64,000 bases of DNA from Pseudomonadota bacterium. Lineage in GTDB: Bacteria; Pseudomonadota; Gammaproteobacteria; Steroidobacterales; Woeseiaceae. Made by a program: the position numbers and the translations under genes. This document shows, piece after piece, positions 9,080 to 17,498 of this stretch (within the stretch, counting starts at the first letter, position 1; every line of letters begins with the position of its first letter). The notes under the pieces were generated by a model, which was given only the letters and a program-made list of their open reading frames with translations, ran no database searches and was not told where the DNA came from. The stretch lies in NCBI GenBank assembly GCA_022572185.1, contig JACZWL010000006.1, forward strand, positions 1 through 64,000, given 5' to 3'.

Positions 9080-10345
9080 TCAGTTGCCGAAGCGCAACCT
9101 TAAGCTCAGCTGAAACTGCTTTTCGGTGCGGGTCGGATCGAGGCCATAATATTGCCAGCTGAAACGGTCAGTTTTGATGCTCAATGACTCGGCGCCAAAG
9201 GACACCTTGTCGGAGAAATCATAGAAGTAAGCAAGTGTCCAGGCATTGCCGTCCTCGGCATTATCGTCTTGCGGCGTTTGATCGTTCTCCGTGACTTCAA
9301 ACCGGTCGTACCGTATTGATAAGCGATGCCGGTCGTAGACCCGGGTTAACATCAGGTACATGCTAGCGAATTCGGTATCGAGATCGCGGGCACCATTCAC
9401 AACGGAACCCATTACGGTTGAGCCTGTCATCCACTGAAACAACAAATCCCAGTCGCCCGGCAAAGCAGCATGGGCACCAATATGTTCAAACTTCGTCGTC
9501 CATGCGTATTGTCCATCTTCATCCGCCGTGGGATCGGCGCGATTGTCGTAATGCATTACGCGAATCAGGAGTTGCTGGTTGAAACGCCATTCTCCACTGA
9601 CGTAATAGCCGGCCTGGCCATCGATTTCGCGAAACGGCGCAACGTATGGATCCTGGTCATCGAACAACATGCCGGGCTGAATCACTGGCAATGGCGGCAG
9701 CGGCAGCTCATCGCCAAAGCGGCTTTGTCGATCGTGCACCGACCAGCCTTTCCATGCCAGCAACGAGCCCGTTGGATCGTTGCCGAAGAAAACCGCTCCT
9801 TGCAGCCTAATGCTGTGGGCGCCGCCAAACATCGCCGGCCGGCGTGATACGGACAATTCTGCCCCGACGGTGCGAAGTTCCTCTGCAACCCAGGTGTTAA
9901 TTGTCGAAGAACTCATCGAGTAGGGGCTGCTCCATCCGGCCGAAACATTCTCGAGCGATATACGGGGGTAAAATGCACCGAGTTTCAGGCGATACCGGTT
10001 TTCGGACCGAGGTACCGGCCGCCATTCGAGATAGGCCTGCGTAAAGTCGACTGTTGACCCTATATCATCACCATAGGCTTCGACTGCAGCGTGTGCCTTG
10101 AGCGTGTCCACAAGCTGAAATTCGTAATCGGCAAACGCCCGGCTGATCATCAGGCCTTCGTTATTATCGTCGTAGCGCAGCTTGCCGACGAGTCCCTCCG
10201 TCCAGGACGCATAACCGGATGAAGCGATATAACTGATGTCTATGCCCGTACGCAATTTGTACCGGTCCGGTGCCTCCGCGGCGCTCGCTGCGTGCACGGC
10301 GAAAGCCAAAAAGATCGCCGCAATCAGTATCAGTACTCTGACCAT
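9080..10345 (-). CDS. Porin-like outer membrane beta-barrel protein
   Basis: 421 residues with a signal peptide (cleavage near ASAAEA, residue ~22). The mature part is made of alternating polar and aromatic strands (YELRTG-type start, YLEWRPVP, YRLKLGAFYPRISLENV, RLSIRYDRFEVTENDQTPQD, FSFGAESLSI) and ends in a strand with a C-terminal Asn after LRLRFGN. The FYPRISLEN segment is shared with phosphate/alginate-porin-like proteins accompanying c-di-GMP enzymes. It overlaps the end of the upstream cupredoxin gene by 16 bp, so both are translated from one mRNA, and the pair is divergent from a GGDEF-EAL gene. Likely role: outer membrane partner of the cupredoxin protein. Substrate unknown. Confidence 0.7.
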   Translation of the reverse strand: MVRVLILIAAIFLAFAVHAASAAEAPDRYKLRTGIDISYIASSGYASWTEGLVGKLRYDDNNEGLMISRAFADYEFQLVDTLKAHAAVEAYGDDIGSTVDFTQAYLEWRPVPRSENRYRLKLGAFYPRISLENVSAGWSSPYSMSSSTINTWVAEELRTVGAELSVSRRPAMFGGAHSIRLQGAVFFGNDPTGSLLAWKGWSVHDRQSRFGDELPLPPLPVIQPGMLFDDQDPYVAPFREIDGQAGYYVSGEWRFNQQLLIRVMHYDNRADPTADEDGQYAWTTKFEHIGAHAALPGDWDLLFQWMTGSTVMGSVVNGARDLDTEFASMYLMLTRVYDRHRLSIRYDRFEVTENDQTPQDDNAEDGNAWTLAYFYDFSDKVSFGAESLSIKTDRFSWQYYGLDPTRTEKQFQLSLRLRFGN

Positions 10346-11034
10346 GACATGCTACCCGATTGTCCGCCATGCGGCGGACTGAGTTTCTTCGATAAGTGAA
10401 ATTTGACTTCGGATCCCGGGTTACCCGACATGACCACTGTTTTCGACAAAAGCTCATCTACGTCGCGAATGCGGGGGCTCCAGATACTGATTTCGTAATC
10501 TTCCGCGTTATCCAACGATAGTGATGCCTTGCCGTTCTTGTCAGTCTTGGTGTACGTCGTGCTGTCCACGACCAATATGTATCCGAGCATGTGGTCGTGA
10601 ATATTGCATCCGATCGAAACAACGCCGCTGTGCTCAAACGTCACCGGCGGATGTTGCTCGCCTTTGTACATCGGCAAGAAGAATTTATTGGGATGTGAGA
10701 AAGAGTAAACGTGATGAGCGACTGTGTCGCTGTTCGGGAATTCCACAGGTGTCCCGGTCTGTACTACAAGCAGGTGCGGCACGAACTGCTTGTCGATCTG
10801 GTCCATGACGGCGCTGGCAGTCGGGGCTGACAGATCATTTTGTTCGCCCGGTCTCATTGCATACACCGCCACATCGGCGACAGGCTGCCCATCCTTGTCA
10901 ACAACGAATACGTCGACGTCACTGCCGAATGCGGATGTCACGATAAACATCCAAACGAATAGCCCGATAATTCGCGCTGCGATTCGGCTAATTTGATCGT
11001 CTAACTGAAGTGCTGAAAGTCGCGAAAACCTCAT
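10330..11034 (-). CDS. Periplasmic cupredoxin-like protein (methylamine-utilisation-type annotation)
   Basis: 234 residues with an N-terminal hydrophobic export signal (GLFVWMFIVTSAFG, residues ~24-38). A carboxypeptidase-regulatory-like beta fold comes first (DVDVFVVDKDGQPVADVAVYAM). A cupredoxin fold follows with candidate type 1 copper ligands: His in TVAHHVYSF, Cys in SIGCNIHDHM, the His of that loop and its Met. The final ~60 residues form another beta domain (KNGKASLSLDNAEDYEISIWSP). Homologues are usually annotated methylamine utilisation protein, but no mau genes are present. It is the first gene of a two-gene operon with the beta-barrel protein and is divergent from a GGDEF-EAL sensor, a recurring neighbourhood in marine gammaproteobacteria. 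Confidence 0.7.
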   Translation of the reverse strand: MRFSRLSALQLDDQISRIAARIIGLFVWMFIVTSAFGSDVDVFVVDKDGQPVADVAVYAMRPGEQNDLSAPTASAVMDQIDKQFVPHLLVVQTGTPVEFPNSDTVAHHVYSFSHPNKFFLPMYKGEQHPPVTFEHSGVVSIGCNIHDHMLGYILVVDSTTYTKTDKNGKASLSLDNAEDYEISIWSPRIRDVDELLSKTVVMSGNPGSEVKFHLSKKLSPPHGGQSGSMSWSEY

Positions 11035-11115
11035 GCCCGTCCCAAGCGATTTCTGCCTATTGACTAGTGTACGGCGGAGCCGGGAAAGCTAACCGTGACC
11101 CACCGCACATTCCAT

Positions 11116-11144
11116 TTGACAAAATCCACCTAATATTTCTAAAC
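11116..11144 (+). promoter_or_regulatory. Possible promoter of the GGDEF-EAL gene
   Basis: A perfect -35 hexamer TTGACA (11116-11121) is followed 16-17 bases later by TCTAAA/CTAAAC, a weak -10. Downstream, before the start codon at 11257, lies a GC-rich hairpin (GGGGCC-GCGGAGA-GGCCCC, 11175-11193). A second TTGACA at 11154 has no matching -10. Promoter call is tentative. Confidence 0.3.
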
Positions 11145-11256
11145 GATTGATGATTGACAACTACCCAGGGTAACGGGGCCGCGGAGAGGCCCCATCGCTA
11201 CGGTGCCTGCGATGGATACCCTTTCGCTCGTTACGAGAATACGGGACACGCACTGC

Positions 11257-13644
11257 ATGAAATTTCGTACCAGCTTCCGCGGAAAATTGTTGCTCCTCAC
11301 GATCCTGCCCCTGGCGGTGGCCCAGATCGTGACCCTTTTCGCCGTGATGCGGACCGTGGAAGAAGACGTCGACCGCCGCGCCCGTAAGTCGCTCATCATC
11401 GGCGGCGCGGTTGTCAATGAATTCCTGACAGGTCGGGGCGAGCAGCTAGCGGCGAGTGTCGAGGTCTTGGCCGCCGACTTCGGTCTCAAAGAAGCTGCAG
11501 CGACCGGAGACGCGGACACCATTCAATCGGTCCTAAGCAATCACAGTCAGCGGATTGGGGCAGACATCGCTTTATTGCTCGATCTCGACGGTGCCGGTAT
11601 CGCGAGCTCCACTGGCACTCCGCTGGGTAGTCGGGCTGACTTTCTGCGGCTCATAGAAAACGTGCGTGAAAAATCCTCCGCGCAATCGACCGCAACACTC
11701 GACGGGGACACCTACCACACGTTTACCATACCTGTTCGGGCACCTATCGCCATCGCCTGGGTTGTGCTCGGATTTCGGATCGATACAAAACTCGCACAAC
11801 GCCTGGGCGGACTCACCGGCCTTGAAGTGTCACTCGTAACAACGTCCGGCGACGAAGCCAGAACAATTGCGACGACCAGTTACACAGGCATGGCAACAGA
11901 ATCCTTATTGGCACCTGTTGGACCGGCCACACCGTTGAATTCTATTTATATGGTCGACGAAGCGGGCCTTGCCAGCCTGACGCTAAGCACGCCATTCGTC
12001 GAGACCAGTAACGATGTGCTCGTCGTACTCCAGCGCTCGCTGCAGGAAGCGATGGCCCCGTACGCCGAGGCGCGCGGAGGCCTGTTGGTCTTTGCCGCCA
12101 TCCTGCTGGTCGTCGTCGCAGCCGCGGCCGCCTGGTTTTCCGGAACTGTTGCCAGACCGTTGCGGGTACTCACCGACGCAGCGCAGAGAATGATCTCGGG
12201 TAATTACGATATCAAGGTCGGTGTTTACACAGATGATGAGTTCGGCGAGCTGGCAACGAGCTTTAACTCAATGCGCACGGCAATTGCGGAGCGCGAAAAA
12301 CGCATATCCCACCATGCGCTGCATGACCCGTTGACCGACCTGCCCAACCGGACAAAAGTGCTGCAAAGCCTGACCGGAGCGATCGAGCATGCGCGAAGCG
12401 CCAACGCCGATGTCGCAATACTCGCAATCAGGCTATCACGCATGAATGAAATCTCATCGACCCTGGGACACCGCGCCAGCGACGAAGTCATTGCACTCGC
12501 CGCAAAACACCTGCACGTGAACCTTGACCCGGGAGACATCCTCGGCCATGTGGGGACCGACGAGTTTGTTCTCATCTTGCCTGACAGCGATAGTGACAAT
12601 GCGATGGCCTGCGCTGACCGGATCGAAAATATTCTTGGCGCCGGCGTTACGCTTGGTCGCGTAAATATTTCGCTGCAGACAGAGATCGGCATCTCCGGAT
12701 TCCCGGACCACGGCAGCAACGCTGCAGACCTTTTGCGTTATGCCTCGATAGCGAAAAGCGAGGCCCGGCTTCGCCAGGAGCGTGTGATGATTTATGAGGC
12801 GGGCCGCGAGGACCATTACGTACGCCAGCTTCGAATCGTCAACGACCTTCGCGCCGCCCTGCAACGCGATGAAATTCACGTTCATTTCCAGCCGAAGGTT
12901 TCGCTCCCGGATGGCGAAGTTTGCGGGGCAGAGGCCCTCGTGCGCTGGGAGCATGCGGAACTCGGCTGGCTAAGCCCGGACGATTTCATCCCCGCGGCAG
13001 AGCAATCCGGCACCATTGTGCATCTGACGAGGTTCGTTCTGGCCACCGCAGTCAAACGGTGTCGTGAATGGCAGAATGCCGGACATTCGCTGCGGGTTTC
13101 GATAAACCTGTCCTCCCGCGACCTCCGGGACGAGTACCTGCCCTACTACGTCCTGGAATTGCTGAAAGAACATGACATCGCGGCGCAGCGATTGACGCTC
13201 GAGATCACAGAGAACACTGTCATGCAGGACATTCATCATGCGATTTCGGTGCTCGAGTGTCTGCGCGACATCGGTGTCCGGATTTCAATGGATGATTTCG
13301 GCACAGGTCATTCATCGCTCGCACAAATCAAGAACATGCCGCTGCATGAGCTGAAGATCGATAAATCATTCGTCATGACTTTGATGAGCGATGAACAGAA
13401 CAGGGCAATCGTGCGTACGACAATCGAGCTTGCACACAACATGAACCTCCAGGTTGTCGCAGAGGGCGTCGAAGACGAACAGACGCTGCGACAGATAAGC
13501 GACATGGGTTGCGAGGAGGCACAGGGTTACTTTCTGAGCAAGCCCGTGTCATCCGATGGACTGCTGGACTGGCTGAATAACAGGGAAGTCATATCCTGCG
13601 CCGAACGCCGCAGACCAAAGCGTGCGTTTGCGAAGAAGGCTTAA
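11257..13644 (+). CDS. Membrane sensor with Cache-like, HAMP, GGDEF and EAL domains
   Basis: 795 residues from the ATG at 11257 (KFRTSFRGKLLL); an in-frame GTG at 11203 would add 18. TM1 (~5-28) precedes a periplasmic Cache-type domain (~30-260, with RGEQLAASVEVLAADFGL). TM2 (~268-290) and HAMP (ARPLRVLTDAAQRM) follow. The GGDEF domain (~350-510) has GTDEF in place of GGDEF, so cyclase activity is doubtful. The EAL domain (~530-780) keeps the phosphodiesterase residues: EALVRW, INLSSRDL, EITEN, DDFGTGHSS, KIDKSF, VAEGVED. It therefore probably hydrolyses c-di-GMP in response to a periplasmic signal. It is divergent from the cupredoxin/beta-barrel operon, which suggests the copper protein may feed its sensor domain or be under its control. 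Confidence 0.88.
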   Translation: MKFRTSFRGKLLLLTILPLAVAQIVTLFAVMRTVEEDVDRRARKSLIIGGAVVNEFLTGRGEQLAASVEVLAADFGLKEAAATGDADTIQSVLSNHSQRIGADIALLLDLDGAGIASSTGTPLGSRADFLRLIENVREKSSAQSTATLDGDTYHTFTIPVRAPIAIAWVVLGFRIDTKLAQRLGGLTGLEVSLVTTSGDEARTIATTSYTGMATESLLAPVGPATPLNSIYMVDEAGLASLTLSTPFVETSNDVLVVLQRSLQEAMAPYAEARGGLLVFAAILLVVVAAAAAWFSGTVARPLRVLTDAAQRMISGNYDIKVGVYTDDEFGELATSFNSMRTAIAEREKRISHHALHDPLTDLPNRTKVLQSLTGAIEHARSANADVAILAIRLSRMNEISSTLGHRASDEVIALAAKHLHVNLDPGDILGHVGTDEFVLILPDSDSDNAMACADRIENILGAGVTLGRVNISLQTEIGISGFPDHGSNAADLLRYASIAKSEARLRQERVMIYEAGREDHYVRQLRIVNDLRAALQRDEIHVHFQPKVSLPDGEVCGAEALVRWEHAELGWLSPDDFIPAAEQSGTIVHLTRFVLATAVKRCREWQNAGHSLRVSINLSSRDLRDEYLPYYVLELLKEHDIAAQRLTLEITENTVMQDIHHAISVLECLRDIGVRISMDDFGTGHSSLAQIKNMPLHELKIDKSFVMTLMSDEQNRAIVRTTIELAHNMNLQVVAEGVEDEQTLRQISDMGCEEAQGYFLSKPVSSDGLLDWLNNREVISCAERRRPKRAFAKKA

Positions 13645-13732
13645 CGGCTCCCGGCCGGACAAATAAAGGGCCTGTTTTAAGGACAGATTCTCCTACCCTT
13701 CAGTTAAGCCTTTCCCCATCGGCTGGATCCTT

Positions 13733-14125
13733 TTACAGCCACGACACTACTGCACCAATAAGCCCCCCCAGCAGCAAGACCATCATCGCCAGCGCGCCGA
13801 TGCCGAAGCCCGCTGTTCGTGTCGACGGATCGGTCAGATAGGAACCGCGATACACGAAACGCGCGATGATGAAGACCAAGCCGATGCCGGCACCGATCAG
13901 CGCGTGGACGTAGTAGCCGAAGAGCCACAGTGCGGGAATAAAAACAACGAGTTGCTCCAATGTATTCTGATGCACACGAAACATACGCTCGAACTCTGCA
14001 TCACCTGAAATAGCGGGTGCTTTTATTCCGTGCTTTGCACGTTGCTTGCCCACCTAGAAGGCGAATATGAATAGCTGAAGCAATGCGAGCACAGTAACAA
14101 TTGCTATGGGTTCCATGAGTTCCAC
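13733..14125 (-). pseudogene. MAPEG-family membrane protein interrupted by an in-frame amber codon
   Basis: With a good ribosome site (AAGGAG) the frame starts at GTG 14125 or ATG 14116 (MEPIAIVTVLALLQLFIFAF) and meets TAG at 14056-14054. The same frame then continues without any shift as VGKQRAKHGIKAPAISG to the stop at 13733. Joined, the 130 codons make a standard MAPEG protein: TM1 before the TAG, the conserved FRVHQNTLEQLVVF segment and three further TMs. MAPEG proteins are glutathione S-transferase-like membrane enzymes. The TAG replaces a single residue at the end of TM1. It is either a recent nonsense mutation, amber suppression, or a sequencing error. A restart at GTG 14053 would lack TM1. 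Confidence 0.85.
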
Positions 14126-14288
14126 AATTCTCTCCTTATTATTTATTGTCTTTCGAGGCCCTGATATGCGACAGGGGTTCAAGCAATGTGGATGTGATAT
14201 TACAGCATTGACCCGAAATACGGGCTCCATTGCAGGATCATCGGGCAGGCGGTAGCCTTGCAGCACGTTTGATGCCCGGGGAACCAGA

Positions 14289-14636
14289 ATGCGTCTCCTT
14301 AATTACATATTCGCGGCAATGTTCCTGGTAATGGCCGGGCTACAATTCAATGATCCGGATCCTGTTTACTGGGTCGCAGTCTACGGAGGCGCGGCACTGC
14401 TTGCATTGAGCAAGGCCTTGGGCAGATACAGCGAGTTCTGGACAGCCGTTACCATCGGCGGCGCCCTGGCTGGCCTGATTTACGCGCTTCCGGGCGTCTT
14501 GAATTTTGTTGACTTCGGCAGCTTTAAGGAGTTGTTCGGAGACATGACCGCGTCGAAACCCTACGTTGAATCGACCAGGGAATTTGGTGGTTTGATGATC
14601 GTGCTGATTGTGCTGGCGAGTTACGTCAGGCGCTAA
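14289..14636 (+). CDS. TMEM220-family small membrane protein
   Basis: 115 residues, four predicted membrane segments (residues ~3-20, 25-43, 55-72 and 96-113). The start MRLLNYIFAAMFLVMAGLQFNDPDPVYW carries the hallmark QFNDPDP motif of the transmembrane 220 family, found in bacteria and animals, with no established function. It is divergent from the broken MAPEG gene and precedes a transporter gene by 149 bp. Confidence 0.8.
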   Translation: MRLLNYIFAAMFLVMAGLQFNDPDPVYWVAVYGGAALLALSKALGRYSEFWTAVTIGGALAGLIYALPGVLNFVDFGSFKELFGDMTASKPYVESTREFGGLMIVLIVLASYVRR

Positions 14637-14785
14637 AAATCTCGCCCGTCTGATTTCGTTGCATTTCAAGCGGAATAAGTCAATAAATGTCAGTCCGCAG
14701 CAAACGTAACAGGACTGCTAATATTGCCAGGCGGACCGGGACTCCTAACAGTTTGGCAACGTGACAGCCCAGGCGGATCTTTTTC

Positions 14786-16108
14786 ATGCAACATTCTGCT
14801 AACCGCAACCCGGCCATCAGCGTTATCACACGCCTTCTGGGACTCAAACCGGTCGAATTCGTTGCCGTCGCGTGGTCGTTCGTCTACTTCTTTTCGCTGC
14901 TCTCCGCTTATTACATGCTGCGCTCCGTTCGCGAAGCGATGGCGATCGTCGGCGGAACACAGAATATTCCCTGGCTGTTCACGGGAACTTTCGTCGTAAT
15001 GATACTGGCGACGCCATTATTCGGCTGGGTCGCATCCAGATTTCCGCGCAAGCAGTTTTTGCCCTGGGTCTATTACTTTTTCATATTCAATATTCTGATT
15101 TTTTTCGTCGCGTTTACCTACGCACAAAGAAATGACCTGGAAACGGTCTGGATAGCGCGGGCGTTTTTTGTCTGGTTGAGCGTTTTTAATCTGTTCGTCG
15201 TATCGGTCTTCTGGAGTTTCATGGCCGATATTTATTCGAAGGCACAGGGACGTCGGCTATTCGGCGTCATTTCGGCCGGCGGCAGCACTGGCGCCCTGCT
15301 TGGTCCGTTGCTGACCAGTGTGCTTGTCGTGCCGCTTGGTTTTCAAAATTTGTTGCCGCTGTCGGCATTTCTGCTGATGTTCTCCGTCTACTGCGTTGCG
15401 CAACTGCGTCGTTGGTCCGAACAACAGCCGGCGGAAGACCGGGAAGATTCTCTGGATAGTTCGCGGCCGATCGGCGGTGGCGCGCTGGCCGGCGTACGTC
15501 AGGTTATGACGTCTCCGTATCTCGCGGCCATTGCAACTGGCGGTGCATTTGCGAGCCTGATGGGCACGGCCCTCTATATTTATATGGCGCAGTTGGTCAG
15601 TGAGACTTTCTCGACCACGGATCAGCAAACGCAAGTATTCGCGCTGCTCGATGCGCTGACGAATGCCCTGGCCCTTGTCGGTCAACTGATCATCGTCAAG
15701 CAGGTCGTGCAAAGATTCGGCGTCGGCGTGTCTCTTGCGGTTCTGCCGATCGTTTCCATTATCGGATTCGCGCTCCTGGCGGCCAACCCGGTGTTTATCG
15801 TGATTGCGGCAGTGCAGGTCGCGCGTCGCTCCCTGACCTTCGGGCTGGCAAAACCGACCAGCGACATGCTCTACACCGTTGTCTCGCCCGAAGAAAAATA
15901 CAAAGCCAAGAATTTCATTGAGACTGCGTTATACCGCGGCGGGGACCTTGTTGGCGCCTGGGCGGTCAGAGTAATGGCGGGGCTGGGACTGAGTGGCATA
16001 TCACTGGTCTGCATACCGATTGCTGCAATCTGGACTGTCATCGCGCTGTGGCTTGGCAAGGACTATAAACGACGCGACAAGGCAATATCCGAGGGACGGA
16101 ATGTGTGA
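14786..16108 (+). CDS. MFS/NTP-transporter-like (Npt/TLC-related) permease
   Basis: 440 residues, about 12 membrane segments. The first is VAWSFVYFFSLLSAYYMLRSVREAMAIVGG, a sequence characteristic of proteins annotated either as MFS transporters or as Npt1/Npt2 nucleotide transporters in free-living bacteria. The loop SRFPRKQFLPWVYYFF and the Gly-rich segment GVISAGGSTGALLGPLLTS fit a major-facilitator fold. In intracellular bacteria relatives exchange ATP/ADP, but free-living homologues have unknown substrates. Its stop overlaps the start of the aldo/keto reductase gene (ATGTGTGA), indicating an operon. GGCGGA upstream of the ATG is a weak ribosome site. Confidence 0.7.
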   Translation: MQHSANRNPAISVITRLLGLKPVEFVAVAWSFVYFFSLLSAYYMLRSVREAMAIVGGTQNIPWLFTGTFVVMILATPLFGWVASRFPRKQFLPWVYYFFIFNILIFFVAFTYAQRNDLETVWIARAFFVWLSVFNLFVVSVFWSFMADIYSKAQGRRLFGVISAGGSTGALLGPLLTSVLVVPLGFQNLLPLSAFLLMFSVYCVAQLRRWSEQQPAEDREDSLDSSRPIGGGALAGVRQVMTSPYLAAIATGGAFASLMGTALYIYMAQLVSETFSTTDQQTQVFALLDALTNALALVGQLIIVKQVVQRFGVGVSLAVLPIVSIIGFALLAANPVFIVIAAVQVARRSLTFGLAKPTSDMLYTVVSPEEKYKAKNFIETALYRGGDLVGAWAVRVMAGLGLSGISLVCIPIAAIWTVIALWLGKDYKRRDKAISEGRNV

Positions 16109-17021
16109 AACTCGATCTTGCTGGACCAGACGGAGCGCGCTGCAGCTTGGCGCTGCACTGGCGGTCGCCCCGGCGCTGTCGTTCTCAAAGGACAAAAAGA
16201 TGCTGACACGCCCGATCCCCGCATCCGGTGAAGAGTTGCCCGTAATCGGTCTCGGTACCTACATTGTTTTCGACGTCGAGAGTACGCCTGCAAATATCGA
16301 TGCGCGACAGGCGATTGTAAAGTCGATGATCGAGAAAGGCGCAAGCCTTATCGATTCATCGCCGATGTATAACCGCGCCGAAGATGTCGTTGGGGACATT
16401 ATTAAAACAAGCAGGAATCGTGACAAGCTGTTTCTTGCGACGAAAGTCTGGACGAATGGAAAAGCGGCCGGGGAACGACAGATGCGTGCGTCCAGCGAGC
16501 GGATGAATGCAGGCGTGATGGATCTGATGCAGGTCCACAATTTGCGAGACACAGACGAACATCTTGCTACCATCAGAGACTGGCAGGCCGAGGGATGGAT
16601 CCGATACAACGGCGTTACGCATTACCGGGCAGGCGCGTTGGATGACCTGGAGGCGGCGATGAGACAACATAAGCCTGAGTTCATTCAGATCAATTACTCC
16701 CTTACGGAACGTGAATCGGACCAGCGCATCCTGCCGCTCGCCAAAGATCTTGGCATCGCTGTGCTGATCAACCGGCCTTTTGTGGCAGGACGCCTGTTTC
16801 GCGCCGTTCGAGACCGCCCCGTGCCGGACTGGGCCCGTGAGTTCGCTGAGAGCTGGGGTCAGTTTTTCCTGAAATTCATAATCAGCCATCCTGCCGTCAC
16901 CTGCGTCATTCCGGCGACCAGCAAGATCCATCACATGGCGGATAACCTCGGCGCGGGCTTCGGATCGTTGCCGGACGACAAGACCCGACAACGAATGGCC
17001 AACTACTTTGCTTCCCTGTGA
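16101..17021 (+). CDS. Aldo/keto reductase with a twin-arginine-like leader
   Basis: 306 residues from the ATG at 16101, preceded by GAGGGAC and overlapping the transporter stop; the longer frame from 15993 lies inside the transporter. The N-terminus TRRSALQLGAALAVAPALS resembles a Tat signal, suggesting export of a folded, cofactor-loaded enzyme. The AKR fold begins at LPVIGLGTYIVFDV; the catalytic tetrad is visible as Asp and Tyr in IDSSPMYNRAED, Lys in LFLATKVW and His in LMQVHNLRD. It would reduce a carbonyl with NAD(P)H. Substrate is unknown. It is followed 33 bp later by an RDD gene. Confidence 0.82.
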   Translation: MCETRSCWTRRSALQLGAALAVAPALSFSKDKKMLTRPIPASGEELPVIGLGTYIVFDVESTPANIDARQAIVKSMIEKGASLIDSSPMYNRAEDVVGDIIKTSRNRDKLFLATKVWTNGKAAGERQMRASSERMNAGVMDLMQVHNLRDTDEHLATIRDWQAEGWIRYNGVTHYRAGALDDLEAAMRQHKPEFIQINYSLTERESDQRILPLAKDLGIAVLINRPFVAGRLFRAVRDRPVPDWAREFAESWGQFFLKFIISHPAVTCVIPATSKIHHMADNLGAGFGSLPDDKTRQRMANYFASL

Positions 17022-17054
17022 TATTGGCGGTCGAAAGATTCCCGAGCGAACCTG

Positions 17055-17471
17055 ATGATGACAAACGCAAGCCTGGTGAGGCGCATTGGCGCCATTGTTT
17101 ATGACAGCATGCTTCTGCTCGCGTTGATGTTCTTCGCTACGCTGCCTTTTGTCACCATGCGTGGCGGCGAACCGGTCACCAGTGGCAACACGGTTCACCA
17201 ACTCACATTATTGCTTGTGGCTTACGCGTTCTATGTCGGGTTCTGGTCGCGAGCGGGCCGCACATTGGGCATGCAGTCCTGGGATCTTCGATTGGAAACG
17301 ATGGATGGGCAGAAGCCGGGCCTCGCGCGCGCGAGCCTGCGGTTTTTTTCGGCGCTGCTGTCCTGGTTGCCGCTCGGACTGGGATTCTGGTGGCAACTAT
17401 GGGACAAAGACAATCTGTGCTGGCACGATCGCTTGTCCGGTACCCGGCTCAGATTCTATCCGAAGGACTGA
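17055..17471 (+). CDS. RDD-family membrane protein
   Basis: 138 residues with three hydrophobic segments (~17-38, 52-70, 95-115). The family signature is present as RRIGAIVYDSMLLLALMF at the start, the basic mid segment GRTLGMQSWDLRLET and the closing DRLSGTRLRFYPK. RDD proteins are small membrane proteins, some acting in Na+/H+ exchange; this one cannot be assigned a substrate. It converges on lptG with a 27 bp gap. Confidence 0.82.
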   Translation: MMTNASLVRRIGAIVYDSMLLLALMFFATLPFVTMRGGEPVTSGNTVHQLTLLLVAYAFYVGFWSRAGRTLGMQSWDLRLETMDGQKPGLARASLRFFSALLSWLPLGLGFWWQLWDKDNLCWHDRLSGTRLRFYPKD

Positions 17472-17498
17472 GAAATGGCGCCAGGCACCAAGAATGCG

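Noticed and set aside
11160-11256. c-di-GMP riboswitch in the leader of the GGDEF-EAL gene
   Set aside because: A GC hairpin is present but the GEMM conserved loop sequences are absent.
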